Origin: Eubacterium sp. | GTDB taxonomy: Bacteria; Bacillota; Clostridia; Lachnospirales; Lachnospiraceae | DNA: 64,000 bases | NCBI GenBank assembly: GCA_022796875.1 | Contig: JAAWJJ010000004.1 | Span: 24,745 to 88,744, forward strand | Direction: 5' to 3' | Program-made: the position numbers and the translations under genes | The notes under the pieces: generated by a model | Told to the model about the DNA's origin: nothing | Database searches by the model: none | Seen by the model: only the letters and a program-made list of their open reading frames with translations | Shown: positions 54,124 to 63,666 of the stretch, in pieces | Layout: the number at the start of each line of letters is the position of its first letter | Position numbering within the stretch: position 1 is the first letter of the stretch

Positions 54124-56127
54124 CTATGCCCTCACATCAAACGAATATCTCCTGATTGTTTCCACTCTTTCCTCTTTTTCCAGAAAATCTTTGACAAAAT
54201 CTTTCTTTTCTTTTTCTGCTTCTTTTTTCACGGTAAGCTGGCAGTCGTATCCTGCCAGTTCCAGCCTGCGTTTCAAAATGTCCAGATTATTTTTGATTAA
54301 TGCAAACGACTTATCGTTATTCAGGGAAAAATCTGCGCTGACACGGTTTCCCAGCATTTTTACCATAATATCGGTATTTCCCAAATGCTCCAGTTCCAGA
54401 TGCAAAAGCGCGCTCAGCTCGCCCTTTTTCTCCCGCAGATTTTTTTTATTTGTATAAATATACAGTTCACTGTGGGCGTTTTGATTTGTCAGTTTCAACG
54501 GCAGCTGTACATAATTGTAAAGCTGGTTGATCTGGTTCATCATTTCCATATTATTTAAAGTTTCGGAAGCCCCTTTTGCCGCGGTCTGCGCGCCTGCAGA
54601 AAGATTGTCGGCAAACATCTGCTGTATTTTCCCCATCTGCGCCTGCAGGCGCTGGTAAAACTCCTCGATCTTTCCTTCTTCACGCACGCTTTCCGGCGTC
54701 AGTGTCCATTGTTCGAGCAATGCTTCTTTCAAAATATTCTGATATTCTTTTCCGGAAAAAACGGCTTTTAAAATTTCTCCTGCAAATCCAAGGTCAGATA
54801 TATTTCCCTCCATGCCGGAAAGCTGTGCAAAACTCCCCTGTCCGGTTCCGTCTGCTGCCTGGCCCTGCTGCACGCCTGACGCAAGACTCTGAAACGTCCC
54901 GTCCGCCGCCTGACTTTGCCCGACATTCGCCTCCGTCGACGGATTCTGAAATAAGGTTTCCGCTGCCTGCCCCTGCTGCGCGCCCGCCTGCAAAGAAATA
55001 TCCTGTAAAACACCGGCCGGCTGGCCGTTTCCCTGCGTCATGCCGGCTGCCGGCATACCGTTTTGCATCGCACCGGCCGGCTGGCCTCCGTTTTGCATCC
55101 CATCCGTTATCTGCGCACCGTCTTTCACAATCACCGCATTTCCTTTTATCTGTTCTCCCAAAACCTGTTCCAGATATTTTGTCAATTCCGACAGAAATTC
55201 ACCGGCCGACAACTGCGTGTTCAACGTGGCAGTCTGATAACTTCCTTCCGGCGTATTCACAGTTTGAAGCACAAATAACGGTTCCGGCGACGTCTTCACC
55301 TGCCCGTTTTGTAAGGAAAGAAGCTGATCCCCGATCAGGCTGGTTCCGTTTCCGCCCAGCAAATTTTCTAAAAGCGGAAGCTGTCCCGGCTTTGCCTGCC
55401 CGGCGGATTCCAAAAACAACTGTGCGATCTGCATATGTATCCGCAGCATTCCCTGCGCGCTGTTTTCATTTCCGATCGCCTGGCCGACGCCGTCCGCCAC
55501 CTCATTCATAGTATGCAGCAATGCCTGCTCGTTATTTTTGTAATTGGTAAACTGTTCGATACTGACCGGATCAATCTTAAGCCCTAATTTTGTCATCTGT
55601 ACGAGTACCTGAATGTCCGCACCTTCGTTTGCAGTCAAAAGCTGCACCATTTTATTCAGGCTCTGGCTGTCCACGGACATTCCTTCCGCCATCATTTCAT
55701 CTACCATCGTCAGATAATTCTGGTTTACCGGCAGGTTAGCCGCATCCAGGGCTTTATATAACGTCGGATTCAACGGCTTTCCCTCCGACATGTAAGGGCG
55801 GATCGCAATTTGGTTATTTTGATTGGACTTTACCTGAAAAAACATGTTCTGTCCCGGCTTCAAATCCACTTTTCCGTCCATTCTGGCTTTGAGTGTCTGT
55901 CCGTTGCTTAATAAAATAACCGCCTGCCCGCCTTTCACATTTTTTACCGTTCCTTCAAATACCTGTCCTTTCTGCAGCTCCTGAAGCGTAGACGCCACCT
56001 TTTGCAGGTTTTTGACCGGATTTGGCGACTGCGCGCCGGCTCCCTGATTCAGTTGGTACTGATTTATTTTACTGGAAAATTCCACTGCTGAATCCTCCTT
56101 TTTGCCATACATGATTTTGCTATACAC
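54124..56127 (-). CDS. YlqG-like protein with FliK-type C-terminal domain
   Basis: 667 residues. N-terminal half with a beta-rich part (VFEGTVKNVKGGQAVILLSNG), a Gln/Gly/Ala-rich repetitive central region (345-435, units around QAADGTFQS and QGQAADGTGQG), and a C-terminal hook-length-control-like domain (LPLKLTNQNAHSELYIYTNK then LHLELEHLGNTDI). Paired with the FlhB-like gene in Bacillus too. No flagellar genes are seen in the window. Confidence 0.75.
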   Translation of the reverse strand: MYSKIMYGKKEDSAVEFSSKINQYQLNQGAGAQSPNPVKNLQKVASTLQELQKGQVFEGTVKNVKGGQAVILLSNGQTLKARMDGKVDLKPGQNMFFQVKSNQNNQIAIRPYMSEGKPLNPTLYKALDAANLPVNQNYLTMVDEMMAEGMSVDSQSLNKMVQLLTANEGADIQVLVQMTKLGLKIDPVSIEQFTNYKNNEQALLHTMNEVADGVGQAIGNENSAQGMLRIHMQIAQLFLESAGQAKPGQLPLLENLLGGNGTSLIGDQLLSLQNGQVKTSPEPLFVLQTVNTPEGSYQTATLNTQLSAGEFLSELTKYLEQVLGEQIKGNAVIVKDGAQITDGMQNGGQPAGAMQNGMPAAGMTQGNGQPAGVLQDISLQAGAQQGQAAETLFQNPSTEANVGQSQAADGTFQSLASGVQQGQAADGTGQGSFAQLSGMEGNISDLGFAGEILKAVFSGKEYQNILKEALLEQWTLTPESVREEGKIEEFYQRLQAQMGKIQQMFADNLSAGAQTAAKGASETLNNMEMMNQINQLYNYVQLPLKLTNQNAHSELYIYTNKKNLREKKGELSALLHLELEHLGNTDIMVKMLGNRVSADFSLNNDKSFALIKNNLDILKRRLELAGYDCQLTVKKEAEKEKKDFVKDFLEKEERVETIRRYSFDVRA

Positions 56128-56175
56128 AGTTTTTACACAATTATGTTATACACAATTTTACTGTACACAATTCTG

Positions 56176-56943
56176 CTATACAAAGTTTTTAATGAAACTG
56201 CTGCGGTGTATTGGCGACGGGCCGTATTTTTTCAAAGCCGCAATATGGGCTGCCGAACCATAGCCTTTGTTTTGGGCAAAACCATATTCCGGCATGAGCC
56301 TGTCATATTCCTGCATAAGCCTGTCACGGGTTACTTTCGCAATAATAGACGCTGCTCCGATCGACAGGCTTTTTGTATCTCCTTTCACAATCGCAACCTG
56401 CGGTATTGCTACTCCCGGTATCGTCACTGCATCGTTTAATAATATATCGGGCATTACGCCAAGCTGCTTTATAGCTTCCCACATGGCTTCATACGTCGCC
56501 TGCAAAATATTGATTTCGTCAATCCGTTCCGGCGACGCCATGCCAATCCCGGCCGCTACGGCTTTTTCCATAATTTCATCAAAGAGTTGTTCTCTTTTTT
56601 TCGGGGAAAGCTTTTTGGAATCGTTAATATACAAAATATCACAGTTTTTCGGCAATATGACGGCTCCGGCTGTTACAGGCCCCGCCAGCGGTCCTCTGCC
56701 TGCCTCGTCGATTCCGCAGATAAACTTGTGATCCGCATATTTTCTCTCGTATTCCAGCAGTTTGTAACAGCGTTCTTTCTCCTGTTCCAACTGCTGAAGT
56801 TTCTTTTCGGACTGCCGGATCAGGTTTTGTACGCCGGTTCTGGAATCTGTTTTGTAATTTTCCATTAACGACGGCAAGACGGCAATGTTTGCCGTTTGAA
56901 ATTCTTTTTTTATTTCATTTATCTTTTTCGCTGCATCGCTCAT
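56176..56943 (-). CDS. rnhB: Ribonuclease HII
   Basis: 255 residues. CGIDEAGRGPLAGPVTAGAV gives the catalytic Asp-Glu; later aspartates in LLNDAVTIPG and SIIAKVTRDRLM. An N-terminal helical extension of about 70 residues precedes it. Removes RNA from RNA-DNA hybrids. Ten-base imperfect repeats (ATACACAATT-like) follow the stop region. Confidence 0.93.
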   Translation of the reverse strand: MSDAAKKINEIKKEFQTANIAVLPSLMENYKTDSRTGVQNLIRQSEKKLQQLEQEKERCYKLLEYERKYADHKFICGIDEAGRGPLAGPVTAGAVILPKNCDILYINDSKKLSPKKREQLFDEIMEKAVAAGIGMASPERIDEINILQATYEAMWEAIKQLGVMPDILLNDAVTIPGVAIPQVAIVKGDTKSLSIGAASIIAKVTRDRLMQEYDRLMPEYGFAQNKGYGSAAHIAALKKYGPSPIHRSSFIKNFV

Positions 56944-56998
56944 TTGTGAAAAAAGCCTCCTTTATCCAAAAAACAAAAAGGAATGATTCCTGCCTGTT

Positions 56999-57838
56999 TT
57001 ATGGCTGTTCCAGGGAAATCCTGCCCAGCCTGCCGCTTCTGAATTCATCTATAACAAGCGCCGCCGCTTTTTCATAATCCAGTTCGTTCCCTTTTTTCTT
57101 ACAGCCGCGAAGCGCCGCAATCTCTTCGAGTATCCGCACCGGTTCTTTTTCTTCCTGCACCTGATAGCGTTCCGCCAGCGTTCCCGGATAATGTGCTTTC
57201 ATAAAAATAATAAAATTTAAAGACAGTTCCTCAATGTTTAAAATCTCGTCTTTGATCGAACCGATCATAGCCAGTTTCTCTCCTACCGACTGATCTTCAA
57301 ACTTCGGCCATAAAATGCCCGGCGTATCCAACAACTCTGCGTTTCTGTTCAGCCGAACCCACTGCTTGCCTTTAGTGACTCCCGGTTTGTTTCCCGTCTT
57401 TGCACATGCTTTCCCGGCAAACGTATTGATAAACGTAGATTTTCCTACATTTGGAATCCCGACAACCATGGCGCGGATCGGACGGTTTTTAATTCCCCGT
57501 TTTCTGTCCCTTTCCACCTTTTCCGCACATGCCTCCATAATCGTATTCTGTATGGTTTTCATGCTGCCCTTGTTCCTGGAATCAATACCGGCTGCAAAAA
57601 AACCTTTTTCCCTGAAAAAGCCAAGCCACCGCTCGTTGATTTTCGAATCTGCAAGATCTGATTTGTTTAACAACACCAGCCGCGCTTTGTTTTTTCCCAG
57701 TTCATCAATATCAGGATTTCTGCTGCTTAAAGGAATCCTTGCGTCTGTCAGTTCTATAATCAGATCAATTAATTTTATATCTTCCTGCATCTGACGTTTC
57801 GCTTTCGTCATATGTCCTGGATACCATTGATAATTCAT
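56999..57838 (-). CDS. rbgA: Ribosome biogenesis GTPase RbgA (YlqF)
   Basis: 279 residues with circularly permuted G motifs: NKSD (G4) near residue 58, then GIPNVGKSTFIN (G1) near 130 and DTPGILWP (G3). The start WYPGHMTKAKRQM is diagnostic. Needed for 50S subunit maturation. Confidence 0.93.
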   Translation of the reverse strand: MNYQWYPGHMTKAKRQMQEDIKLIDLIIELTDARIPLSSRNPDIDELGKNKARLVLLNKSDLADSKINERWLGFFREKGFFAAGIDSRNKGSMKTIQNTIMEACAEKVERDRKRGIKNRPIRAMVVGIPNVGKSTFINTFAGKACAKTGNKPGVTKGKQWVRLNRNAELLDTPGILWPKFEDQSVGEKLAMIGSIKDEILNIEELSLNFIIFMKAHYPGTLAERYQVQEEKEPVRILEEIAALRGCKKKGNELDYEKAAALVIDEFRSGRLGRISLEQP

Positions 57839-57869
57839 ATTCCGCCCCCATCTTTTTCATAGTTGTCCG

Positions 57870-58460
57870 CTACTTAATCTTCCCGATTTTATTTCCCGGT
57901 GAAATACAAAACCATGCTTTGCCGATAATGTGTTCTGATTTTACATTTCCTATATTTGCATAACGGCTGTCCTCGCTGTTGTTCCGATTATCGCCCAGCA
58001 CAAAATATTCGTCGTTTTCAAGCAATATTTCTTCTGCCGCCAGTTCTGCATTTTCAATCGGATCGACCTCTATCTCCTCTTCAAAAGGTTTGCCGTTTAC
58101 ATATACCTGGCCGTCCTTGATCTGCACAGTTTCCCCGGGAACCGCAATCACGCGTTTGATATAATAATGGGATTTTTCATTGCCGTTTGGCAAAAAAACG
58201 ATCAGGTCATTCGTTTTCGGATCCGTCAGCTTATACGAAAATCGATTGATCAGTATTTCATCCCCTGCATCCAGCGTCGGAGCCATCGACTTGCCTACCA
58301 CGCTGGATTGTAATCCTACAAAATAAGAAAGCGTCGCAGCTATGACGATCACAATAATGATCTCAACTACCCAAATGCTGATTTTACGGATAATCGAAAT
58401 ATCAATGCCTTTTTTTCTCTGGGCAAAACTGAGCCCTTTGCTTTTCTTTTTCTGAATCAT
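57870..58460 (-). CDS. lepB: Signal peptidase I
   Basis: 196 residues. One N-terminal membrane helix (residues 26-48), catalytic serine in GKSMAPTLDAGD, catalytic lysine in YYIKRVIAVPGE and LGDNRNNSEDSR. Cleaves secretory signal peptides outside the membrane. Bacillus-type short form. Confidence 0.93.
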   Translation of the reverse strand: MIQKKKSKGLSFAQRKKGIDISIIRKISIWVVEIIIVIVIAATLSYFVGLQSSVVGKSMAPTLDAGDEILINRFSYKLTDPKTNDLIVFLPNGNEKSHYYIKRVIAVPGETVQIKDGQVYVNGKPFEEEIEVDPIENAELAAEEILLENDEYFVLGDNRNNSEDSRYANIGNVKSEHIIGKAWFCISPGNKIGKIK

Positions 58461-58547
58461 CTTATCTTCCTTTATTTGTATTGTATATCAGTTATTTCAT
58501 ATTCGCTGTACCAGTATATACCCAAAATATGTATTCCTGTCAAGTAC

Positions 58548-58590
58548 AAAAACCGCCATATGAAAAGTTCCCTCATCACATAGCGGTTTT
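58548..58590 (-). terminator. Terminator after rplS
   Basis: On the minus strand AAAACCGCTATGTG pairs with CATATGGCGGTTTT, followed by TGT; an imperfect 14-bp stem 27 nt after the rplS stop. Confidence 0.75.
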
Positions 58591-58616
58591 GTGTTTCGTC
58601 ACAGTCAAGATCAGAA

Positions 58617-58970
58617 TTATTTCACTAATTCTTTTACTTTTGCCCTCTTGCCAACACGTCCTCTTAAATAATTCAATTTTGCACGCCTTACTTTACCTCG
58701 GCGGACAACGTCTACTTTCTCTACAATCGGAGAATGTAACGGCCATGTTTTTTCTACGCCAACGCCGTTTGAAAATTTCCTGACTGTAAATGTTTCTCTG
58801 CTGCTCTGTCCCTGCTTCTTCAAAACAATGCCTTCAAAAACCTGAATCCTTTCACGGTTTCCTTCCTTGATCTTCGCATGAACTCTTACCGTATCGCCAA
58901 CCCGGAATTCCGGCACGGTTTCTTTCATCTGCTCAGCTTCGATCTTCCTGATAATTTCTGTTGCGTTCAT
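58617..58970 (-). CDS. rplS: 50S ribosomal protein L19
   Basis: 117 residues. [20 protein letters not shown], then [20 protein letters not shown] and [17 protein letters not shown] are the family core. AGGAGG lies upstream of the ATG. Confidence 0.97.
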   Translation of the reverse strand: MNATEIIRKIEAEQMKETVPEFRVGDTVRVHAKIKEGNRERIQVFEGIVLKKQGQSSRETFTVRKFSNGVGVEKTWPLHSPIVEKVDVVRRGKVRRAKLNYLRGRVGKRAKVKELVK

Positions 58971-59050
58971 TTTGTGACCTCCTGATTATTTCGATGTTCT
59001 TAATACTTTTAGTAACAGAGGACCATCTTATTTTTATCTCACATTCGAGT

Positions 59051-59079
59051 ATTCTAACACACATACTGTCCTTTGGCAA
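59051..59079 (-). promoter_or_regulatory. Sigma-A promoter of rplS
   Basis: Minus strand TTGCCA (59079-59074), 17-nt spacer, TAGAAT (59056-59051). It leaves a leader of about 75 nt, in which I identified no regulatory fold. Confidence 0.65.
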
Positions 59080-59102
59080 GTATTTTATAACCGCTTTTTA
59101 TC

Positions 59103-60200
59103 CTATACATTAAACCGGAACAGAATCACATCTCCGTCTTTTACGACATACTCTTTTCCTTCTACTCCAACGAGGCCCTTTTCTTTCGCTGCCGCAATAC
59201 TGCCGCAATCCAGAAGATTCTGGTAATTTACGACTTCTGCACGGATGAACCCGCGTTCAAAATCCGTATGGATTTTTCCCGCAGCCTGCGGCGCTTTCGT
59301 CCCTTTCTTAATCGTCCACGCCCTGGTTTCATCTTCCCCGGACGTCAGGTAACTGATCAGGCCCAACAGGGAATAACTTGCTTTGATCAGCTTGTCCAGG
59401 CCGGATTCCTTAAGCCCGAGTTCTTCCAGAAACATAGCCTTTTCTTCATCGTCCAATTCGGCAATCTCCTGCTCGATCTGCGCGCAGATCACGAACACTT
59501 CGCATCCCTCTTCCGCCGCATTTTTCCGTACATTTGCTACAAAAACATTTTGAGCTCCGTCATCCGCCAGATCTTCTTCCGCTACATTGGCCGCATAAAT
59601 GACCGGTTTTGCCGTCAGCAAATTGTAACCGCCAAACCACTCTTTCTCATCCTCATCTTCCGTTTCAAATGTTTTCGCAAGTTTTCCCTCTTCCAAATGC
59701 GCCTTGATCCTCTCAAGCAAATCCAGCTCTTTTGCCAGCGTTTTGTCCATCCGGGCGCCTTTCGACGTCTTTGCTATTCTGCGTTCCAGTATTTCAATAT
59801 CCGAAAAAATCAGTTCCAGATTGATCGTTTCGATATCACGCAGCGGATTTATGCTCCCGTCCACATGAACGACATTGCTGTCTTCAAAACAACGTACAAC
59901 ATGAACGATCGCGTCTACTTCACGGATATTGGCCAGAAACTGGTTTCCCAGTCCTTCGCCTTTGCTCGCGCCTTTTACCAGGCCGGCAATATCCACAAAC
60001 TCGATCACGGCCGGAGTTACTTTCTTCGACTGATATAACGCCGCCAGTTTTTCCAGACGTTCGTCCGGCACGGTCACAATACCGATATTCGGATCAATCG
60101 TACAGAACGGATAATTTGCGGATTCTGCACCTGCTTTTGTCAGTGAATTGAATAATGTACTTTTGCCTACGTTCGGCAAACCGACGATTCCTAGTTTCAT
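59103..60200 (-). CDS. ychF: Obg-like GTPase/ATPase YchF
   Basis: 365 residues. [37 protein letters not shown], and the altered G4 (NVAEEDL) that gives ATP preference, then the TGS domain at the C-terminus ([17 protein letters not shown]). Binds ribosomes; a role in stress response is known. Confidence 0.96.
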   Translation of the reverse strand: MKLGIVGLPNVGKSTLFNSLTKAGAESANYPFCTIDPNIGIVTVPDERLEKLAALYQSKKVTPAVIEFVDIAGLVKGASKGEGLGNQFLANIREVDAIVHVVRCFEDSNVVHVDGSINPLRDIETINLELIFSDIEILERRIAKTSKGARMDKTLAKELDLLERIKAHLEEGKLAKTFETEDEDEKEWFGGYNLLTAKPVIYAANVAEEDLADDGAQNVFVANVRKNAAEEGCEVFVICAQIEQEIAELDDEEKAMFLEELGLKESGLDKLIKASYSLLGLISYLTSGEDETRAWTIKKGTKAPQAAGKIHTDFERGFIRAEVVNYQNLLDCGSIAAAKEKGLVGVEGKEYVVKDGDVILFRFNV

Positions 60201-60380
60201 ATCTTATTATACCTGCTCAGAAATCCTTACATTTCAAGAGTTTCTGCCTTTCTATGTATTTTTATCTGTACCGGTTTTGCATCTACATACCACTTATGGC
60301 ACTCTTGTAAAAGAGTTTGATACAAGCCAGAATTATAACATATCACTTGATATTTAGGAATAATCAAATTGAATTTTTAC

Positions 60381-60574
60381 TAATTTTAGTATCAGTTCAG
60401 CCATCGCAAAATTATGGGCGAATCATACTTGCATGAATAAGCACATAATGACGGCGATGAGCGGAACGCCCCTTAAGCCTCAAACAGAAGCTGCGCCAGC
60501 AGCGATAGCCTGCTCTGGCAGGCGGTCTGTGGCTTGTCCCGGGGGGCGTGGACTGAACTGATACTAATTTTATC
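60381..60574. mobile_element. Inverted-repeat element (copy 2)
   Basis: Same type as 53183-53359: ends TAGTATCAGTTCAGCC and GGACTGAACTGATACTA. It shares CGCCCCTTAAGCCTCA and GGCAGGCGGTCTGTGGCTTG with copy 1. Internal arm sequences differ but keep complementarity, which suggests structure is selected or compensated. Confidence 0.8.
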
Positions 60575-60685
60575 CCCTGAAAAAATCTTTTAAAATCTTC
60601 TTGCTTTGCTGTTGATACCCGTAATAAAAATATAGTCTATTGTCACACATTTTCCCTTGCGGCCGAGGTACGCATTATCTATTTT

Positions 60686-61120
60686 TTAAAATTCTACACT
60701 GTTCTTTCCGGAAACTAATTTCATAAATTCATCTGGTAAAACAGCCTGTACTTTTGATTTTTCATAATCTTTTATATTTCTTGTCACAATACAATTCATC
60801 CGATTACGATTTGCACAACAGGAAACTACTGCATCTTCATAATCTTTCATGTCCAGTAATAATGCTTCCCGGCAATCATTAGCTGTCACATCTAAAATAT
60901 GGAACAATTCATACAACTTTGACATGGTATTCTTTGCCTGATCGGTATTATGCAGATACTTTTTAGTCAAATAATAAATATCAGTAGCAGAACTGGCCGT
61001 AATATATAAATCCTCTATCTGATTAGCTGCTAACAAAAAAATCTGCTCTGCCATATCTTTGAAAGGCTCTCTGCCTGTCAGCGCATCAATAATTATATTT
61101 GTATCAATCAATGCTTTCAT
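60686..61120 (-). CDS. PIN-domain toxin (VapC-like)
   Basis: 144 residues. MKALIDTNIIIDALTGREPF supplies the first acidic residue of the PIN nuclease core; DYEDAVVSCCANRN and VTRNIKDYEKS the later ones. Its ATG overlaps the last base of the antitoxin gene. Probably a site-specific ribonuclease that blocks translation when freed. Confidence 0.82.
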   Translation of the reverse strand: MKALIDTNIIIDALTGREPFKDMAEQIFLLAANQIEDLYITASSATDIYYLTKKYLHNTDQAKNTMSKLYELFHILDVTANDCREALLLDMKDYEDAVVSCCANRNRMNCIVTRNIKDYEKSKVQAVLPDEFMKLVSGKNSVEF

Positions 61121-61335
61121 TATATATTATCCAGCCTTTCATTTCGTGCGCTATCTATATCAGCATCTTTTGGTAATATACCAAACAGAGATTTTGCTGT
61201 GTCTACTCTGTTTTGATTTGGATTCGTCAATTTTGCAACTACTTTTCCGTTTTTTGTAATATAAATATCTTCTTGTGCAGAAAGAAGTAAATACTTCCCT
61301 AAATTCTGTTTCAGTTCCGTAGCTGTTATGGACAT
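61120..61335 (-). CDS. Phd/YefM-type antitoxin
   Basis: 71 residues. ITATELKQNLGKYLLLSAQ and IYITKNGKVVAKLTNP are the DNA-binding fold of Phd/YefM, and the polar C-terminus would wrap the toxin. First gene of the pair; expected to repress its own promoter. Confidence 0.82.
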   Translation of the reverse strand: MSITATELKQNLGKYLLLSAQEDIYITKNGKVVAKLTNPNQNRVDTAKSLFGILPKDADIDSARNERLDNI

Positions 61336-61422
61336 ACTATCGTTCCCCTTTCGTACGTTTATTATATAATATTCGTGCGTTTTTGTAAATATATTCGTAC
61401 AATTTCAATTCTTCAGCATCAT

Positions 61423-63666
61423 TCAGAGCAGCCTCTCTTTTAACAGCGTATTCCGCTTTGTAACCGTTACGTTCCTGACGGCATAGGACAACGCTTTCTT
61501 TGTCCCCACGATTACCAGAATCTTTTTCGCCCTGGTAATTCCCGTGTAAATCAGGTTTCTTTGCAGCATCACATAATGGTTCATCAGTACCGGCATCACT
61601 ACAATCGGGTATTCCGACCCCTGCGCCTTGTGAATGGTTGTGGCGTAAGCATGTACCAATTCGTCAAGTTCCGTAACGTCATACTCAATACTGCGGTTGT
61701 CAAAATTCACTTTCAGCGTTCTGTCGGCCACATCGACGGATTCTATGATTCCGATATCCCCGTTAAAGACGTCTTTGTCATAATTGTTCTTAATCTGCAT
61801 CACCTTATCATCCGCCTGAAATACAAATCCGCTTCTTCTGAGGCAGTCTTTCGGCATCGTGACCGCGCCCCGTCCGCGCATGAAAACTTCATGCTCCGTC
61901 GGGTTCAGCGCTTCCTGCAATGCCAGATTCAGATTCGTCGCTCCCACTACGCCCCGCTGCATCGGGGTCAGCACCTGTATCTGCTCCGGCTCCACATGGT
62001 AAAACTGCGGCAGTTTATTTTTGACCAGTTCTACAATCTGGGAAACAACGCTTTCGGCAGATTCATTTTCCATAAAAAAGAAATCCGTTTCTTTTCCGTT
62101 GGATATATCCGGCATCTGCCCTTCGTTAATACAGTGCGCATTCATAATAATGCGGCTCGACTGCGCCTGACGGAAAATCCTTGTCAGCCGGATCACCGGA
62201 AAACTCCCGGAATCTATCATATCGCGAAGCACATTTCCCGCCCCCACCGATGGCAGCTGGTCAATATCGCCTACCAGAATCAGGCGCATCGCAGGCGGTA
62301 TCGCTTTGAGTAACGAATTCATAAGGATCATATCAATCATGGAGCACTCGTCTATAATCAATACGTCCCCCTCTAACGGATTTTCCTCATTTTTCTGATA
62401 ACCGTCCGGCGGCTTACATTCCAGTAACCGATGAATAGTTTTGGCTTCCAGCCCGGTCGCTTCCATCATTCTTTTCGCCGCGCGTCCGGTAGGCGCCGCA
62501 AGAAGAATTTTCAGGCCATACGCCCGGTAGGCGGAAATAATGCCGTGCGTCGTCGTTGTTTTTCCCGTTCCCGGGCCACCGGTCAGCACCATGACTTTCG
62601 CCGTAGCTGCCTGCCGGATGGCATCCGCCTGAACTTCGTCGTAAGTCATGCCGGCTTTTTCCTGAACGGCCCCGATATCTACCGACAGATTGAGATTCCC
62701 TGTCTTTTCCCTTGCTTCCATCAGCTTTGTATAAAGCCGGTCGCCGGCAGGCGCGTAGGCAAGTTTTTTCAGTTTGGAGGCAACGCCGACTTCTGCATAA
62801 TAAAACGGCGGCAGATAAACCGGTATCACCGGATTCCCCTCTTCATCACTCTTTGCAAAATTTTTCTCCTGAATCAGCTCTCCCTTGAGAATCATATCGT
62901 CCATGGTCATGATCACCGTTTCGGCAGACGCTTCCAAAAGTTCCGATGCCTTATCGATCAACTGCTGTTTTTCGGCATAGACATGCCCGTCATCCGAAAG
63001 CTCCGACAACGTATACATCAGGCCGCTGCGAAGCCGCACGTAAGATTCCTTTTCAAATCCAAGCTTTTCGGCGATCTGGTCCGCCGTCCGAAATCCGATT
63101 CCCCAGATGTCGTCTGCCAGTTGATAGGGATTTTTCTTCATCACCGCAATGCTGTCGTTGCCGTACTGCTTATAAATTTTTGCGGCAAAAGAAGAACTGA
63201 CCTGATGTTCCTGAAGAAAAAGCATAATATTTTTGACTTCTTTCTGCTTTTCCCAGGACTGCGCGATCATCTGCACGCGCTTTCTCCCGATTCCCTCGAC
63301 TTTTGCAAGAAGCTCCACATGGTCTTCGATCACCGAAAACGTATCCGTCCCAAATTCCCGGACGATACGTTTTGCAAATTTCGGGCCTACGCCTTTGATC
63401 AATCCGGACCCCAGGTATTTTTCCATGCCGTAAACGGTTGCCGGCAGCGTTTCCTCCCAGTTTTGCGCCGCAAACTGCCTGCCGTACTTCGCATCTACTT
63501 TCCAGTCGCCCTCTGCCAGAAGAACGGAACCTACGTTGGCGTCCAGCAGATTGCCGACTACCGGCACCAGTTCGCCGTAGCCTTTTACCCTGCATTTTAA
63601 CACGGAGTATCCGTTTTCCGGATTCTGATATGTAATTCGTTCTACCACGCAACGGATTTTGACCAC
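61423..63666 (-). CDS. recD2: RecD2-type helicase
   Basis: 747 residues. N-terminal OB-like and tandem helix-hairpin-helix parts (GVGPKFAKRIVREFG; VEGIGRKRVQMI), then Walker A LTGGPGTGKTTTT, Walker B IDECSMIDM, motif III GDIDQLPSVGAG and motif VI YTGITRAKK. A 5'-3' DNA helicase of the RecD2 (YrrC) type found without RecBC, involved in repair. Confidence 0.92.
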   Translation of the reverse strand: MVKIRCVVERITYQNPENGYSVLKCRVKGYGELVPVVGNLLDANVGSVLLAEGDWKVDAKYGRQFAAQNWEETLPATVYGMEKYLGSGLIKGVGPKFAKRIVREFGTDTFSVIEDHVELLAKVEGIGRKRVQMIAQSWEKQKEVKNIMLFLQEHQVSSSFAAKIYKQYGNDSIAVMKKNPYQLADDIWGIGFRTADQIAEKLGFEKESYVRLRSGLMYTLSELSDDGHVYAEKQQLIDKASELLEASAETVIMTMDDMILKGELIQEKNFAKSDEEGNPVIPVYLPPFYYAEVGVASKLKKLAYAPAGDRLYTKLMEAREKTGNLNLSVDIGAVQEKAGMTYDEVQADAIRQAATAKVMVLTGGPGTGKTTTTHGIISAYRAYGLKILLAAPTGRAAKRMMEATGLEAKTIHRLLECKPPDGYQKNEENPLEGDVLIIDECSMIDMILMNSLLKAIPPAMRLILVGDIDQLPSVGAGNVLRDMIDSGSFPVIRLTRIFRQAQSSRIIMNAHCINEGQMPDISNGKETDFFFMENESAESVVSQIVELVKNKLPQFYHVEPEQIQVLTPMQRGVVGATNLNLALQEALNPTEHEVFMRGRGAVTMPKDCLRRSGFVFQADDKVMQIKNNYDKDVFNGDIGIIESVDVADRTLKVNFDNRSIEYDVTELDELVHAYATTIHKAQGSEYPIVVMPVLMNHYVMLQRNLIYTGITRAKKILVIVGTKKALSYAVRNVTVTKRNTLLKERLL

